Origin: JAFGTP01 sp964498725
Lineage (GTDB): Bacteria; Fidelibacterota; UBA2242; JAFGTP01
Assembly (NCBI GenBank): GCA_964498725.1
Contig: CAZCHS010000002.1
Location: 1-64,000, forward strand
DNA: 64,000 bases
Direction: 5' to 3'
This document shows positions 16,216-26,069 of this stretch, piece after piece. Positions within the stretch are counted from its first letter, which is position 1. Every line of letters begins with the position of its first letter. The notes under the pieces are model-generated. The model was given only the letters and a program-made list of their open reading frames with translations. It ran no database searches and had not been told where the DNA came from. The position numbers were made by a program, and so were the translations under genes.

Positions 16216-18339
16216 TTAAGTGTTTCTAATAATATTATGAATTGATAAAAATAGCAACATTATTTCTATAGAAATTAAAGCCGGTAAAAATCCCCACACT
16301 GGAATTATTATAATCGAAATTAAATACAGACCCACACTTCCACCCAGGATATCATAAGCATACATTTTTCCTGTTCCCGCTATCAGTTCGTTTTTTTTGT
16401 ACTGTTTCATTAATAATGGAAAAACCTGTCCGCTGATAAAACCGGTAACCAGGATAGAGACATTGATAATAAAAACCAGCTGATTAAAAAAAATGATGGA
16501 AATAGCAGTTAGATTGACCAGGTTGGCCAGCAGAAATATGTGCTTCAGTTTGAGACTAAATTTATTATAAAGAAGCGAGCTGATACCGGCGCCTGTCATA
16601 AATAAAAAAATTATTAGCGCAGTTCGCAAATATACTGATCCTGCAATGGACTGATAAAGCAGGATCAGAATTGATTCCTGGCTCATTACAAAAAATCCAA
16701 AAAAGATCATATTAAATTTAGAACGTTTTTTTGTATTCCTGATGAAAAATACCGGGAGTGTGATTATGATAATAAAAAGATAGAGGGCAAAGACCGGAAT
16801 TTTTGATAATTTCCTGTAAATTTTGCTAATAAATCCTTTGGTTTGCAAATCCTGCAACAGGGCAGAATAGAAATATCCCGTGGGTTTAAACAGTGAATTT
16901 ATCTCTTCAGTGGGATTTTTTTCCAAATTATTGTTTAGGAAGTCTGTTTTAAATAGAGTTAGCCTGTCACTCAAATAGTAGGAATTGATATAATGGGTTG
17001 TATCCGGTATGACGGAAAAATCTGCAATATCATAATATTTGTAATTATTGGTGCCGATAAAATGGATTGTTCCTCCCGGTATTACCAAAATTTCCGAAAA
17101 GGTTTTTTTGACCGTATTTTTAATCGTATTCAGGAGCTTTGCCCTGTCCGGTGGAAGAAAGGTTTCACTGCCGTTTATTCGTAAATCCACCAGTGAATTA
17201 GGTGTCATAATCCGGGAGAGTATTTGCAGAAATTCCGTTGTATAATACCGGTTGAATTTAAGATTGGTAGGTTCCGGGATATTTAATAAAATAACATCAA
17301 AATTTTCATTGATACTTTTGATTTTTTTGTAAGGATCGCTGAAAATATGATTGAGTGTAAAGGAAAAATCGAAATCAGGATGTTGAGCAAAGACCTTTTT
17401 ATGCATATCTTCGTTGCTGCTGATATGGGTCACCCGCTCGATTGTTTTATATTTGGCGATTTCCCTCAGCATTAAAGGATTGGTTGGCCCAATGATCAGC
17501 AGGTTTTCGGGACTCCGGTGGATAGAACAGGCAAAATGCACAATTTCTTCATTGACAGAGAGGTTTTCATTGCTATGAATAAAAATATTATCCACGTATA
17601 AGGTCTTGTCCTTTTTGTGCTGTAATTCCGTAATGATGCCGGTAGGTGTCTCCACTTTGCTTGTCAATTGAAATTTTTCATAATAAATTTTTGATAATTT
17701 ATCTTCCAACAAAAGAGTGATCCCTAAAAAAATAATCAGAATCGCGGATAGCAGTGGATATCTTTTTTTGTGAAGCAAGATGCTGAAACCGGGCACTGCC
17801 AAAATTGCCACGACAATGAAATATTCATAGGTACTGCCTGTATATTTCAGGCAGAGGGCAAATAACAGGCTTCCCAGCGCCGCTCCGATTAATTCACAGC
17901 CATAGATATGATTGATGCGCACTTTTGTATATTGCTCAAAAATAGACGCTGTAATGGCCGGGAACATAAACCCGTTTATAAAAACGGGCAGGGCCAGGAA
18001 AAGTAACGAAACGAAAAATACAGTATCATTACTAAGGATGACAAAATTATCGATACCGATAATTTGTCGTAAATAATAGAGAAGCCAGTAAAAAAGAATT
18101 GAGAACACTATGTATAAAAGAGCAATGATAAATGGATTAAAGGATATTTTATGTTGATATTTACCATAGGTATAACTGCCCAGTGCCGTAAATATCAGCC
18201 AATGTCCCAAAACAATACTGATAGAAATCTCATTGCCGGAAAAGACAAAACTGATAATTTTAATAAAACTAAGTTGAACCGTGACTGATAATACGCCGTA
18301 AATGAATATTGGATAAAATTGTTTTTTGAAAAAGGTCAT
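16216..18339 (-). CDS. Membrane-embedded spermidine-synthase-like protein
   Basis: The protein has 707 residues. About seven N-terminal helices (residues 10-215) carry an MFS-like GCELIGAALGSLLFA segment. A soluble domain (about 220-430) follows that resembles spermidine synthase or SAM-dependent methyltransferases (LLIIGPTNPLMLREI, then FDVILLNIPEP). A second set of helices (about 500-705) ends the protein. This matches the fused MFS/spermidine synthase family, whose members in most bacteria have no demonstrated function. The glycine-rich nucleotide loop of true spermidine synthases (GGGDG) is replaced by GPTNP, so aminopropyl transfer is doubtful. It is the first gene of the three-gene minus-strand set. 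Confidence 0.8.
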   Translation of the reverse strand: MTFFKKQFYPIFIYGVLSVTVQLSFIKIISFVFSGNEISISIVLGHWLIFTALGSYTYGKYQHKISFNPFIIALLYIVFSILFYWLLYYLRQIIGIDNFVILSNDTVFFVSLLFLALPVFINGFMFPAITASIFEQYTKVRINHIYGCELIGAALGSLLFALCLKYTGSTYEYFIVVAILAVPGFSILLHKKRYPLLSAILIIFLGITLLLEDKLSKIYYEKFQLTSKVETPTGIITELQHKKDKTLYVDNIFIHSNENLSVNEEIVHFACSIHRSPENLLIIGPTNPLMLREIAKYKTIERVTHISSNEDMHKKVFAQHPDFDFSFTLNHIFSDPYKKIKSINENFDVILLNIPEPTNLKFNRYYTTEFLQILSRIMTPNSLVDLRINGSETFLPPDRAKLLNTIKNTVKKTFSEILVIPGGTIHFIGTNNYKYYDIADFSVIPDTTHYINSYYLSDRLTLFKTDFLNNNLEKNPTEEINSLFKPTGYFYSALLQDLQTKGFISKIYRKLSKIPVFALYLFIIIITLPVFFIRNTKKRSKFNMIFFGFFVMSQESILILLYQSIAGSVYLRTALIIFLFMTGAGISSLLYNKFSLKLKHIFLLANLVNLTAISIIFFNQLVFIINVSILVTGFISGQVFPLLMKQYKKNELIAGTGKMYAYDILGGSVGLYLISIIIIPVWGFLPALISIEIMLLFLSIHNIIRNT

Positions 18340-18504
18340 TGTTAAGATTTCATTAATTATAAATCAACAATGGTAATATATGAAAAAGTTTTTATAATTT
18401 TACCCTGTAACAGAAAAAAATAATGGGTTGCAAAAGAAAAAAATCCTGAATAAGTTTAGTTAGTTAGAAAAAAAATGAAATATTAAGAAGGAAATTAAAA
18501 AATA

Positions 18505-19677
18505 ATGAATACAATTATACTGTACAATGGAAAAATTTTTACAGGTGTCGCGCTGCTTGAAAACAATACTGTCATTATTAAAGACGGCAAGATCGAGGAT
18601 GTCATCTCCAATGAACGATTTACGAGTAAGGATATTCCCAAAGATGCGGAAGTCTATGATGTCAACGGTGCGGTAGTTTCACCGGGATTTATTGATACAC
18701 ATATTCATGGGATCAAAGGCTATGATACCAGTGACAATTCCCCGGACGCGATTCACGGCATGTCGGAAGCCCTGATTGAGCATGGTGTGACTTCTTTTTG
18801 TCCTACTATGTATCCCCAGCAAGAGGATGATTTTTTAGCCGGAATAAAAGCTATAACCGATGCCATGGATAATGAACCGGGCGCGGAAGTGCTGGGACAT
18901 CATCTGGAAGGACCTTTTGTATCCAGGGATAAACATGGCGCTCTGGATCAGCAATATATGAAAGAGGTCGACCTCGATTTGATGAAAAAATATTATGAAA
19001 CTTCCAGGGGAAAGATTGCGATCATGACAGTTGCGCCGGAATTAAAGAATATGCGTGAACTGGCGCTGTACGGAACCAAACAGGGCATTGTTTTATCTGC
19101 CGGTCATTCCAATGCGACCTACGAACATATGGTTGAAGGAATGCAGGCCGGTATTCTGCATTCAACTCACTTTTTTAATGCTATGCGGCGATTGCATCAC
19201 CGGGACCCCGGTGTTGTTGGTGGTATTATGATTCATCCCAATATCAGTTGTGAAGTCATTGCTGATGGACATCATGTTCACCCTGCAATCATAAAATTAT
19301 TACTGCGGGTAAAGCCGATTCACAAAATTGTCATGGTAACTGATGCGCTGCGGCCCACCTGCCAGACAACCGGAAAATTAATGGCCAATGGTGAAGAGGT
19401 TTATTTCAGCGGTGGTCTTTTTAAAAAGAAAGGCGACGATACAATTGCCGGTTCCTCGCTAACTATGATAAAGGGTGTCAAATACCTGAATGAAATTGGT
19501 GTTTCCCTGGAAGATTCATTACGAATGGCAGCCTGTAATCCGGCAACAGTTATCAGCAGGCAATTTGATAAGGGCTATATCATTCCCGGAAAATCCGCTG
19601 ATATAACTGTTTTTGATAAAGAGTTCAATATCAAGATGGTAATGACCCAGGGCATCATAAAAAAGAATAATCTCTAA
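18505..19677 (+). CDS. nagA: N-acetylglucosamine-6-phosphate deacetylase
   Basis: This 390-residue amidohydrolase has the family landmarks: FIDTHIHG (His66, His68), HHLEGPFVSRDKHGA with the metal Glu, AGHSNATYE, THFFNAM and MVTDALRPT with the catalytic Asp. NagA removes the acetyl group from GlcNAc-6-phosphate to give glucosamine-6-phosphate, the branch point between glycolysis and cell-wall synthesis. The position between the AmgK-like/MurU pair and the ROK-regulated sugar operon fits amino-sugar salvage. It is a single gene ending in a strong terminator. The upstream AAGGAA lies 12 bases from the ATG, so initiation may be weak. No nagB is in the window. Confidence 0.93.
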   Translation: MNTIILYNGKIFTGVALLENNTVIIKDGKIEDVISNERFTSKDIPKDAEVYDVNGAVVSPGFIDTHIHGIKGYDTSDNSPDAIHGMSEALIEHGVTSFCPTMYPQQEDDFLAGIKAITDAMDNEPGAEVLGHHLEGPFVSRDKHGALDQQYMKEVDLDLMKKYYETSRGKIAIMTVAPELKNMRELALYGTKQGIVLSAGHSNATYEHMVEGMQAGILHSTHFFNAMRRLHHRDPGVVGGIMIHPNISCEVIADGHHVHPAIIKLLLRVKPIHKIVMVTDALRPTCQTTGKLMANGEEVYFSGGLFKKKGDDTIAGSSLTMIKGVKYLNEIGVSLEDSLRMAACNPATVISRQFDKGYIIPGKSADITVFDKEFNIKMVMTQGIIKKNNL

Positions 19678-19689
19678 ATTAAAATAATA

Positions 19690-19725
19690 AAAAAGCGCTT
19701 GTCCTACGAACCAAGCGCTTTTTTT
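19690..19725. terminator. Bidirectional intrinsic terminator between nagA and the PspC gene
   Basis: A 12-bp perfect stem AAAAAGCGCTTG/CAAGCGCTTTTT with a 10-base loop, flanked by A- and T-runs, lies between convergent genes. It can serve both. Confidence 0.93.
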
Positions 19726-19744
19726 ATTTGATTCAAAAAATAGA

Positions 19745-20197
19745 TTAGGTAAAATCTCTGACATCTTTATCATCTTTTTTATCCGTATCTTTTTTTCCCT
19801 GCATCAGGATGAAAACCCCCGCAATAATCAGCGCCAGCGGTACAAAATATTCCCAGGTCAGGTGAAAAACCCTGGTGACAAAATGAGTGTAGTAAAATGA
19901 TTTGTCCAAAGCGACAAGGGCTCCGAATATGATCAGTATAACCCCGATGATTATTTTAGTACTGCCACCGGCTGATTGTTTTTTTGCAGGTTCCACTTCA
20001 TTCTCATCTTTGAATTCCTTTGGGGGAATGATCACCCACGCGATGATATAGGTCAACAACCCAAATCCATGCATGAAAAACAAGCCCAGTGCAATGATCC
20101 GTACAATGACCGGATCGATATTCAGATATTCAGCAATTCCACTGCATACGCCGGCAATAATTTTATCTTTGTCGTTGCGATATAGTTTACGTGCCAT
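19745..20197 (-). CDS. PspC-domain membrane protein
   Basis: This 150-residue protein has an N-terminal PspC domain (KLYRNDKDKIIAGVCSGIAEY, cut here by the reader at AEY, then DPVIVRIIAL) with one membrane helix (about 36-58). Two further helices follow (about 80-98 and 115-135), then a charged tail of Lys and Asp. PspC is the membrane sensor of the phage-shock response in Proteobacteria; stand-alone PspC proteins in other phyla are envelope-stress proteins of unclear mechanism. No pspA or pspB is nearby. AAAGGAGAA lies in good position before the ATG. It is convergent with nagA and divergent from the ROK gene. Confidence 0.88.
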   Translation of the reverse strand: MARKLYRNDKDKIIAGVCSGIAEYLNIDPVIVRIIALGLFFMHGFGLLTYIIAWVIIPPKEFKDENEVEPAKKQSAGGSTKIIIGVILIIFGALVALDKSFYYTHFVTRVFHLTWEYFVPLALIIAGVFILMQGKKDTDKKDDKDVRDFT

Positions 20198-20474
20198 TGA
20201 ATTCTCCTTTTTTGAAATTTATTCTATTTTTAATTCATAACAAAATTATGATGAAAAAAGATTAAAATTAGTTGTCATCAAGAATACAGAAATTATGTCA
20301 TTTTATTGCAATTGTTTATTGGTTTTATGGGAATAGTAACAAGTGAGGCAATCTGTAATTGCAAAAATCCGGTAGCAGAAAACAATAAATTTATTAATTT
20401 TGGAAAAAACTACTTGTGTGTTAGCAAATTATTTTATTAACTTTCACCGGATAAGATATTATGGAGAAGGTGAT

Positions 20475-21734
20475 ATGAATACAATTGAGAACAACTGGTT
20501 AGAAAAAGATTTAAAAGGTGTCGGCTACAAACAGTACTTACGCAAATTGGCAATACTAAAATATCTTTATACAGACGGAAAAATGCCGAAACGCGAATTG
20601 TCCAACCGAACACGAATGAGTCCGCCGACGGTCAACAAACTAATTGAAGAATTACAGGACCTGGAATTGGTCAGAGACTACGGATTGGGCGAAGCCAATC
20701 AAAAAGGAGGACCCAGGCCAACCTATTACGGAATAAATCCTGATTCTCGCTATATCATCGCTATTGATATTGAAACCTATAATACTAAGATTGCCATATT
20801 CAACCTGAATAAAAAAATTATCGGAGATGTGAAGGTTACTGATATTAGTGTCCAGGGAGATACCGAAAAAATTGTTGAAAATATTCGAATTGCCGTGGAA
20901 TCCCATGTCAATAATATTGGTATTGACAAAAGCACATTAATCGGCGCCGGCATTGCTTTAAAAGGATTGGTTAACTATGAATTGGGAGAAAGTTATACAT
21001 ACCTGACCCATGAGACGAAAAAAACACGGGATTTATTCGAAGAAAAATTAAATATTCCCGTAGTGATAGAAAATGATGCCCGCGTTATGGCGCTGGCTGA
21101 ATCCCAATTCGGACTGGCGCAAAACATGAATAATGTTCTGTGCCTGAATGTGAATTGGGGCCTCGGACTTGGTATCATCGCCAATGGCAATTTATACAAT
21201 GGGAATGATGGTTTGGCCGGTGAATTCGGACATATTCAGGTGGAGGAAGACGGATTGCTGTGTGATTGCGGTATGCGCGGTTGCCTGGAAACTGTAGCTT
21301 CCGGTTATGCGCTGCAACGACTGGCCATTGAAGGATTGAAGAAAAAGGTACCCACGCGGTTGGAAAAAATAGTTGGTGACAATTATGACAAACTGGATAT
21401 TCAGACGATCATTGAAACCGCTAACCAGGGTGACCAGTTTGCAACATCATTATTGTCTGAGGTAGGATATAATTTAGGTAGAGGAATTTCTTATTTATTA
21501 CATATTTTTAACCCCGAAAAAATAATTATTGGCGGAGTGGTGTCATTGGCAGGGAAATATATTTTGGACCCTGTTAATTATTCACTCAACAAATACTCGA
21601 TGGCGCAGATCAGAAATAAAACCGAAGTGCAGGTATCCAAACTTGGTAAAAAATCAGTTATTTTGGGTGCTTATGCTGTTTTTATTCGTGCGTTATTTGC
21701 TGAAATTGAAAGCCCGGAGTATTCTGCATTGTAA
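20475..21734 (+). CDS. ROK-family transcriptional regulator (NagC/XylR type)
   Basis: The product has 419 residues. It has an N-terminal winged helix-turn-helix (about 25-75, KRELSNRTRMSPPTVNKLI) followed by a ROK sugar-binding domain with the zinc-binding CDCGMRGCLE motif and AGEFGHI. I place the start at 20475, because GGAGAAGG sits just upstream and the earlier in-frame codons to 20400 add no recognisable sequence. ROK regulators such as NagC and XylR repress sugar-use genes and release DNA when a sugar or sugar phosphate binds. It lies 21 bases before a nucleotidyltransferase and heads the set NTase, symporter, GHMP kinase, so it probably controls that operon. The effector is unknown; GlcNAc-6-phosphate is plausible given nagA nearby. 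Confidence 0.91.
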   Translation: MNTIENNWLEKDLKGVGYKQYLRKLAILKYLYTDGKMPKRELSNRTRMSPPTVNKLIEELQDLELVRDYGLGEANQKGGPRPTYYGINPDSRYIIAIDIETYNTKIAIFNLNKKIIGDVKVTDISVQGDTEKIVENIRIAVESHVNNIGIDKSTLIGAGIALKGLVNYELGESYTYLTHETKKTRDLFEEKLNIPVVIENDARVMALAESQFGLAQNMNNVLCLNVNWGLGLGIIANGNLYNGNDGLAGEFGHIQVEEDGLLCDCGMRGCLETVASGYALQRLAIEGLKKKVPTRLEKIVGDNYDKLDIQTIIETANQGDQFATSLLSEVGYNLGRGISYLLHIFNPEKIIIGGVVSLAGKYILDPVNYSLNKYSMAQIRNKTEVQVSKLGKKSVILGAYAVFIRALFAEIESPEYSAL

Positions 21735-21755
21735 ACTCAAAAAAAAGAGGGTTAA

Positions 21756-22619
21756 ATGACAAAGAAATTATTAATTCTCGCCGGTGGAAAATCTTCCCGA
21801 ATGAAGACATCTGAAGCAGCGGCAGGAATGTCCCAAAAGGACATTGATACGGCTAATCATAAAACAAAAGGAATGATCACGGTAAATAACCGTCCGTTTA
21901 TGGACTACATTTTATATAATGCATATCAGGCCGGTTTAAAAGAAATCATTATTCTGACCGGCGAAGATGCCCGTGAAATTCGTGATTTATATGGACAAAA
22001 AGACCGGGACAATGACTTCCACGGATTAAAAATTTCCTATGCTATTCAATATGTACCACAGAACAGAGAAAAGCCCCTGGGAACGGCTGATGCTGTCTTT
22101 CAGGCCATGGAACAGATACCGGAACTGCAAGAAGAATTCTTTATTGTTTGTAATTGTGATAACCTTTATTCGATTGAAGGATTCAAAAAATTAATCGCAC
22201 TGATTACGCCCAATGGATGGTTGAATTACGATCGCAGCGGCCTGGATTTTCCACAGGAGCAGGTTGAGGCTTTTGCCATTACTCATACTGATGCAGAAGG
22301 CTTTTTAAGGGACATCATTGAAAAACCCGGTGCGGAAGATGTTGCAAAGTTTGCTGACGAAAATGGCACTGTACGGGTTAGCATGAATATTTTCAAATTT
22401 GATGGTAACATGATTTATCAACATGTCAAAAATTGTCCGTTGAATCCAAAACGGAATGAAAAAGAGCTTCCGACGGCTATTTTAAATATGGTCAGGGAAT
22501 ATCCAAAATCTATGAAGGGAATTCCGATTTGTGAACATGTGCCGGATTTAACCAGAAAAGAGGATATTATTAAAGTTCGTGATTATCTTCAGCAAAAAAA
22601 TATTAACTTAAATTGGTAG
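21756..22619 (+). CDS. Sugar-phosphate nucleotidyltransferase
   Basis: This 287-residue NTP-transferase begins LLILAGGKSSRMK, the pyrophosphorylase signature, although an insertion of about 20 residues separates it from the usual proline-lysine region (HKTKGMITVNNRPFMDYI). The acidic metal motif is CNCDNLYS, and a PLGTADAVF contact loop is present. It is the second gene of the ROK operon, 12 bases before the symporter. With the downstream GHMP kinase it could convert an imported sugar into an NDP-sugar (kinase to 1-phosphate, then nucleotidyl transfer). The base and sugar are not readable from the sequence. Glucose-1-phosphate uridylyltransferase-like and MurU-like functions are alternatives. 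Confidence 0.82.
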   Translation: MTKKLLILAGGKSSRMKTSEAAAGMSQKDIDTANHKTKGMITVNNRPFMDYILYNAYQAGLKEIIILTGEDAREIRDLYGQKDRDNDFHGLKISYAIQYVPQNREKPLGTADAVFQAMEQIPELQEEFFIVCNCDNLYSIEGFKKLIALITPNGWLNYDRSGLDFPQEQVEAFAITHTDAEGFLRDIIEKPGAEDVAKFADENGTVRVSMNIFKFDGNMIYQHVKNCPLNPKRNEKELPTAILNMVREYPKSMKGIPICEHVPDLTRKEDIIKVRDYLQQKNINLNW

Positions 22620-22631
22620 CAAAGGGGACGT

Positions 22632-24443
22632 ATGTTATTACAAACAATTGACTGGACTGTTATTGGCGGATTCTTTCTCGTCGTTATAGCGATCGGTTAT
22701 GTGGCTTCAAAAACAGCCGGAAAAAACACATCGGAATTTTTTCTGGGTGGCCGGGGCATGCCCTGGTGGTTATTGGGAATTTCTATGGTAGCGTGTACCT
22801 TTTCTGCCGACACACCGAACCTGGTAACCGGAATGGTCCGTGAAAATGGTGTTGCAAAAAACTGGGCATGGTGGGCTTTCCTGATTACCGGAATGGTTAC
22901 CGTATTTATTTATGCAAAATTATGGCGCCGTTCCAATATAATGACAGATCTGGAATTTTATGAAAAACGATATTCCGGCAAACCGGCGGCCTTTTTGCGG
23001 GGGTTTCGGGCAGTTTACCTGGGTTTGTTTTTTAATGTATTGATCATGGGAACTGTTACGCTGGCCGCCATCAAGATCGGTGCAGTCATGTTCGGGTTGA
23101 AACCCTGGGTTACTGTAGTAGTGGCTTCCACAGCTGTAGTGCTATATGCCGGTTTAGGCGGTTTAAAAGGTGTAATATGGGCGGATTTTTTCCAGTATTC
23201 CATTGCGATGCTGGGGGCTGTCTATGCTGCAATCATAGCTGTCAAACAGCCGGAAATTCAGTCGATTGGCGGGCTCAGCGGTATGTTGAGTCAACTGGGC
23301 GATACTATAAATTTCGTACCGGATTTTTCAGACCCGTCAACCTATGTACCTCTCCTGATCATCCCGATCGCTGTTCAATGGTGGTCAGTCTGGTATCCTG
23401 GCGCGGAACCGGGTGGTGGCGGTTATATTGCCCAGCGGATGCTTTCGGCCAAGAATGAAAAAAATGCCATTGGCGCGACCATGTTATTTAATTTTGCACA
23501 CTATGCCCTGCGCCCCTGGCCCTGGATAATAGTAGCCCTGGCTTCTATTATTCTCTACCCGGATCTGGCCTCAATCAAGGCGGAATTCCCGGCCATCAAC
23601 GAAATCTATCTGAAACATGATATTGCCTATCCGGTAATGTTATCAAAATTAGAGCCGGGATGGCTGGGCCTGGTGATCGCGTCACTGATTGCGGCCTATA
23701 TGTCGACCATCGGTACCCATTTAAACTGGGGGTCATCCTATCTGGTTAATGATTTTTATAAACGATTCATACGGTCTGAGGCTTCCGAAAAAGAACTGGT
23801 TGCAATGGGACGTGTTTCAACGGTATTACTAATGGTTTTAACCGCAGTAGTGGCTTTGTTTCTTTTGAACAATGCTACCCAGGCTTTTAATATCTTACTG
23901 CTTTCCGGCGCCGGTTCCGGCGCGATATATTTATTACGCTGGTTTTGGTGGCGGATCAATGCCTGGACAGAGATTGTGGCGATGTTTGGTGCGACAGTTG
24001 TGGCGGTGATTTTGGTTATTTTTGTGGACGATGCTACAGTATCCAATTCCATTTTAGATGGATTTACCATGAAATTACTGATCGCTGTGGGAATCAACAC
24101 TGTGATATGGCTGGTGACAACCTTCCTGACCCGGCCGGAGGATCCGAAAATTCTTCGTAGTTTCTATCGTCTGACACGTCCCGGTGGCCCCGGTTGGAGA
24201 AAAGTGGTGGAATCTGCTATTAATGACGGTGATATTATCAATGAAAAAGAACTGGGCAAATCCTGGGAAATGCCGATTCAAATTCTCTGTGTTTTCATCG
24301 GATGTATTGTGATTTATTCCAGCCTGTTCGCGATTGGTAATTTTGTGTATGGTAATCCCCTGTGGGGAAGTGGTTTGCTGGTAGTCGCTGCGGCCGGCAT
24401 TGTCTTTTTATTCAAGTCTTTCAATAAACTGGGAGCGATTTAA
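22632..24443 (+). CDS. Sodium:solute symporter (SSS family)
   Basis: This 603-residue transporter has about 14 hydrophobic helices. It starts with IDWTVIGGFFLVVIAIGYVAS and carries the SSS-type FFLGGRGMPWWLLGISM segment near residue 37, typical of the solute/sodium symporter family (sugars, sialic acid, proline, pantothenate). Long helices near the C-terminus and an inserted soluble loop (about 495-550) fit the longer sugar-type members of Bacteroidetes-like bacteria. It has a good AAAGGGG ribosome site and lies between the nucleotidyltransferase and the sugar kinase. I infer sodium-driven uptake of the sugar that the two enzymes process. The substrate cannot be named. Confidence 0.9.
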   Translation: MLLQTIDWTVIGGFFLVVIAIGYVASKTAGKNTSEFFLGGRGMPWWLLGISMVACTFSADTPNLVTGMVRENGVAKNWAWWAFLITGMVTVFIYAKLWRRSNIMTDLEFYEKRYSGKPAAFLRGFRAVYLGLFFNVLIMGTVTLAAIKIGAVMFGLKPWVTVVVASTAVVLYAGLGGLKGVIWADFFQYSIAMLGAVYAAIIAVKQPEIQSIGGLSGMLSQLGDTINFVPDFSDPSTYVPLLIIPIAVQWWSVWYPGAEPGGGGYIAQRMLSAKNEKNAIGATMLFNFAHYALRPWPWIIVALASIILYPDLASIKAEFPAINEIYLKHDIAYPVMLSKLEPGWLGLVIASLIAAYMSTIGTHLNWGSSYLVNDFYKRFIRSEASEKELVAMGRVSTVLLMVLTAVVALFLLNNATQAFNILLLSGAGSGAIYLLRWFWWRINAWTEIVAMFGATVVAVILVIFVDDATVSNSILDGFTMKLLIAVGINTVIWLVTTFLTRPEDPKILRSFYRLTRPGGPGWRKVVESAINDGDIINEKELGKSWEMPIQILCVFIGCIVIYSSLFAIGNFVYGNPLWGSGLLVVAAAGIVFLFKSFNKLGAI

Positions 24444-24608
24444 AAAACTTTAGGATACATTGAGATAATTATTTATCTTTTGTAACCAACATTGTTATTT
24501 GAAATAGTTACATTTTTCTAATAAGAAAAAGATTTATATGAAAAAGCGGTACTGAAGAATATCTCTTTTTTATACAATTTCAACTTGAATTTTAACAGGA
24601 GCTAGATA

Positions 24609-25979
24609 ATGGTTATTAGTGATCTATGCAATCCCCGACAAGTTGAAGAGAGATTAATGAGAAAAGGTTTATGTAATGATTCTTCAAAAAGTAAAGCAAT
24701 ATTATTTGAGAAATCAGCCAGAACCTTATTAGAAAAAGGATATAAGGAAAAGGATTTAGTTTTTGCATATTACGTACCCGGTCGTGTGGAAGTGTTGGGA
24801 AAGCATACCGATTATGCCGGTGGAAATTCACTTATAATCGCAGCTGACCGGGGTTTTTGTATACTTTCGACCCCACGAGATGATAATATTATTCGCGTAA
24901 CAAGTGCAAAAAACGAAGAAGATGTGATTTTTGAAATGAAGGGAAAGATCACTGCTGAAGCAGGTACATGGACACATTATCCCGCTAATGTGGTTCGTCG
25001 ATTGGTACTGAATTTCGGTCGTGATTTACAGGGATGCGATATTGTCTTTGACAGTGATTTGCCCCAGGCCTCGGGCATGAGCAGCTCCAGCGCATTCATG
25101 ATTGCTGTATATTTTGCCATTGCCGGTGTTAATAATCTGGGAAATCATGATAAATATAAAGCCAATATCCATGATAAAATTGATTTGGCTGAGTACCTGG
25201 CTTCAATGGAAAATGGTTTGACTTTTCGTGGTTTGAAAGGTCACAAAGGTGTCGGCACCTTCGGTGGCAGTGAAGACCATACGGCTATTATCAATTGTAA
25301 TTCAGGCAAACTGGCTGAATATTCCTATTGCCCGATTGAATTTATTGACGAAATACGATTGCCGGATGATTACAAATTTGTAATTGGTTCCAGCGGTGTT
25401 CATGCTATAAAAACAGGTAATGCCATGGCCCGGTACAATACAGCCTCAGACCTGGTAAAAAGTCTGGTGGATCTTTGGAACAATGCAAGAAATACTGCTT
25501 TTACAGACTTGAATTCCATTGTTCAGAGCAGCCGGAACGCTGTGGATGACATCCGCCATTTGCTAAATGATCATAGTCAAAATGGATATACAAGCCGGCA
25601 GTTAAGCGACAGATTTGAACAATTCTATGCAGAAAATTATGAAATTATTCCAGAATCTGTTAAATTTTTGAAAGCAGGTAATATTGACGCCTTTGGACAA
25701 TTAGTTGACCGTTCGCAAAAATTGACAACCGAACTCCTGAAAAACCAGGTGGATCAAACAAAGTTTTTAGCTTTTTCCGCCAGAAAATTTGGTGCAAAAG
25801 CAGCATCCGCCTTTGGCGCCGGTTTTGGCGGCAGTGTTTGGGCCCTGGTTCACAATGCAAAAGTCAATGAGTTTCTTGAAAAATGGAAAAATGCTTATCA
25901 GGAAAAGTTTCCTGAGGATTATAAAAAAGCAGAGTTTTTTATTACAAAAGCAGGACAGTCAGCCTTTGCTTTGGATTAA
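24609..25979 (+). CDS. Galactokinase-like GHMP sugar kinase with altered sugar-binding motif
   Basis: The protein has 456 residues. It has the galactokinase signature region PGRVEVLGKHTDYAGG (57-72), the GHMP ATP loop LPQASGMSSSSA (151-162) and the C-terminal GAKAASAFGAGFGGS loop. In classical galactokinases the first motif reads GEHTDY; here the glutamate is Lys65, next to His66 and Asp68. That glutamate contacts the sugar, so substrate preference may differ. I know this GKHTDY variant from other bacterial galactokinase-like proteins, so it is a subfamily trait rather than a mutation. AGGAG is 7 bases before the ATG. The 165-base gap after the symporter suggests its own promoter. A terminator follows. 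Confidence 0.85.
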   Translation: MVISDLCNPRQVEERLMRKGLCNDSSKSKAILFEKSARTLLEKGYKEKDLVFAYYVPGRVEVLGKHTDYAGGNSLIIAADRGFCILSTPRDDNIIRVTSAKNEEDVIFEMKGKITAEAGTWTHYPANVVRRLVLNFGRDLQGCDIVFDSDLPQASGMSSSSAFMIAVYFAIAGVNNLGNHDKYKANIHDKIDLAEYLASMENGLTFRGLKGHKGVGTFGGSEDHTAIINCNSGKLAEYSYCPIEFIDEIRLPDDYKFVIGSSGVHAIKTGNAMARYNTASDLVKSLVDLWNNARNTAFTDLNSIVQSSRNAVDDIRHLLNDHSQNGYTSRQLSDRFEQFYAENYEIIPESVKFLKAGNIDAFGQLVDRSQKLTTELLKNQVDQTKFLAFSARKFGAKAASAFGAGFGGSVWALVHNAKVNEFLEKWKNAYQEKFPEDYKKAEFFITKAGQSAFALD

Positions 25980-26020
25980 TGTGAGTGTCTTGCAAAATTT
26001 TTTTTAAATGTTGATTCCCT

Positions 26021-26069
26021 GGAAATAGCCTCCATGATTCCCTAACCTAAGTGGAGGCTTTCCTTTTTA
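26021..26069 (+). terminator. Intrinsic terminator after the GHMP kinase
   Basis: AGCCTCC (26027-26033) pairs with GGAGGCT (26053-26059), extended by GGAAA/TTTCC, with a loop of about 19 bases and a following T-run. It ends the ROK-to-kinase operon. Confidence 0.8.
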
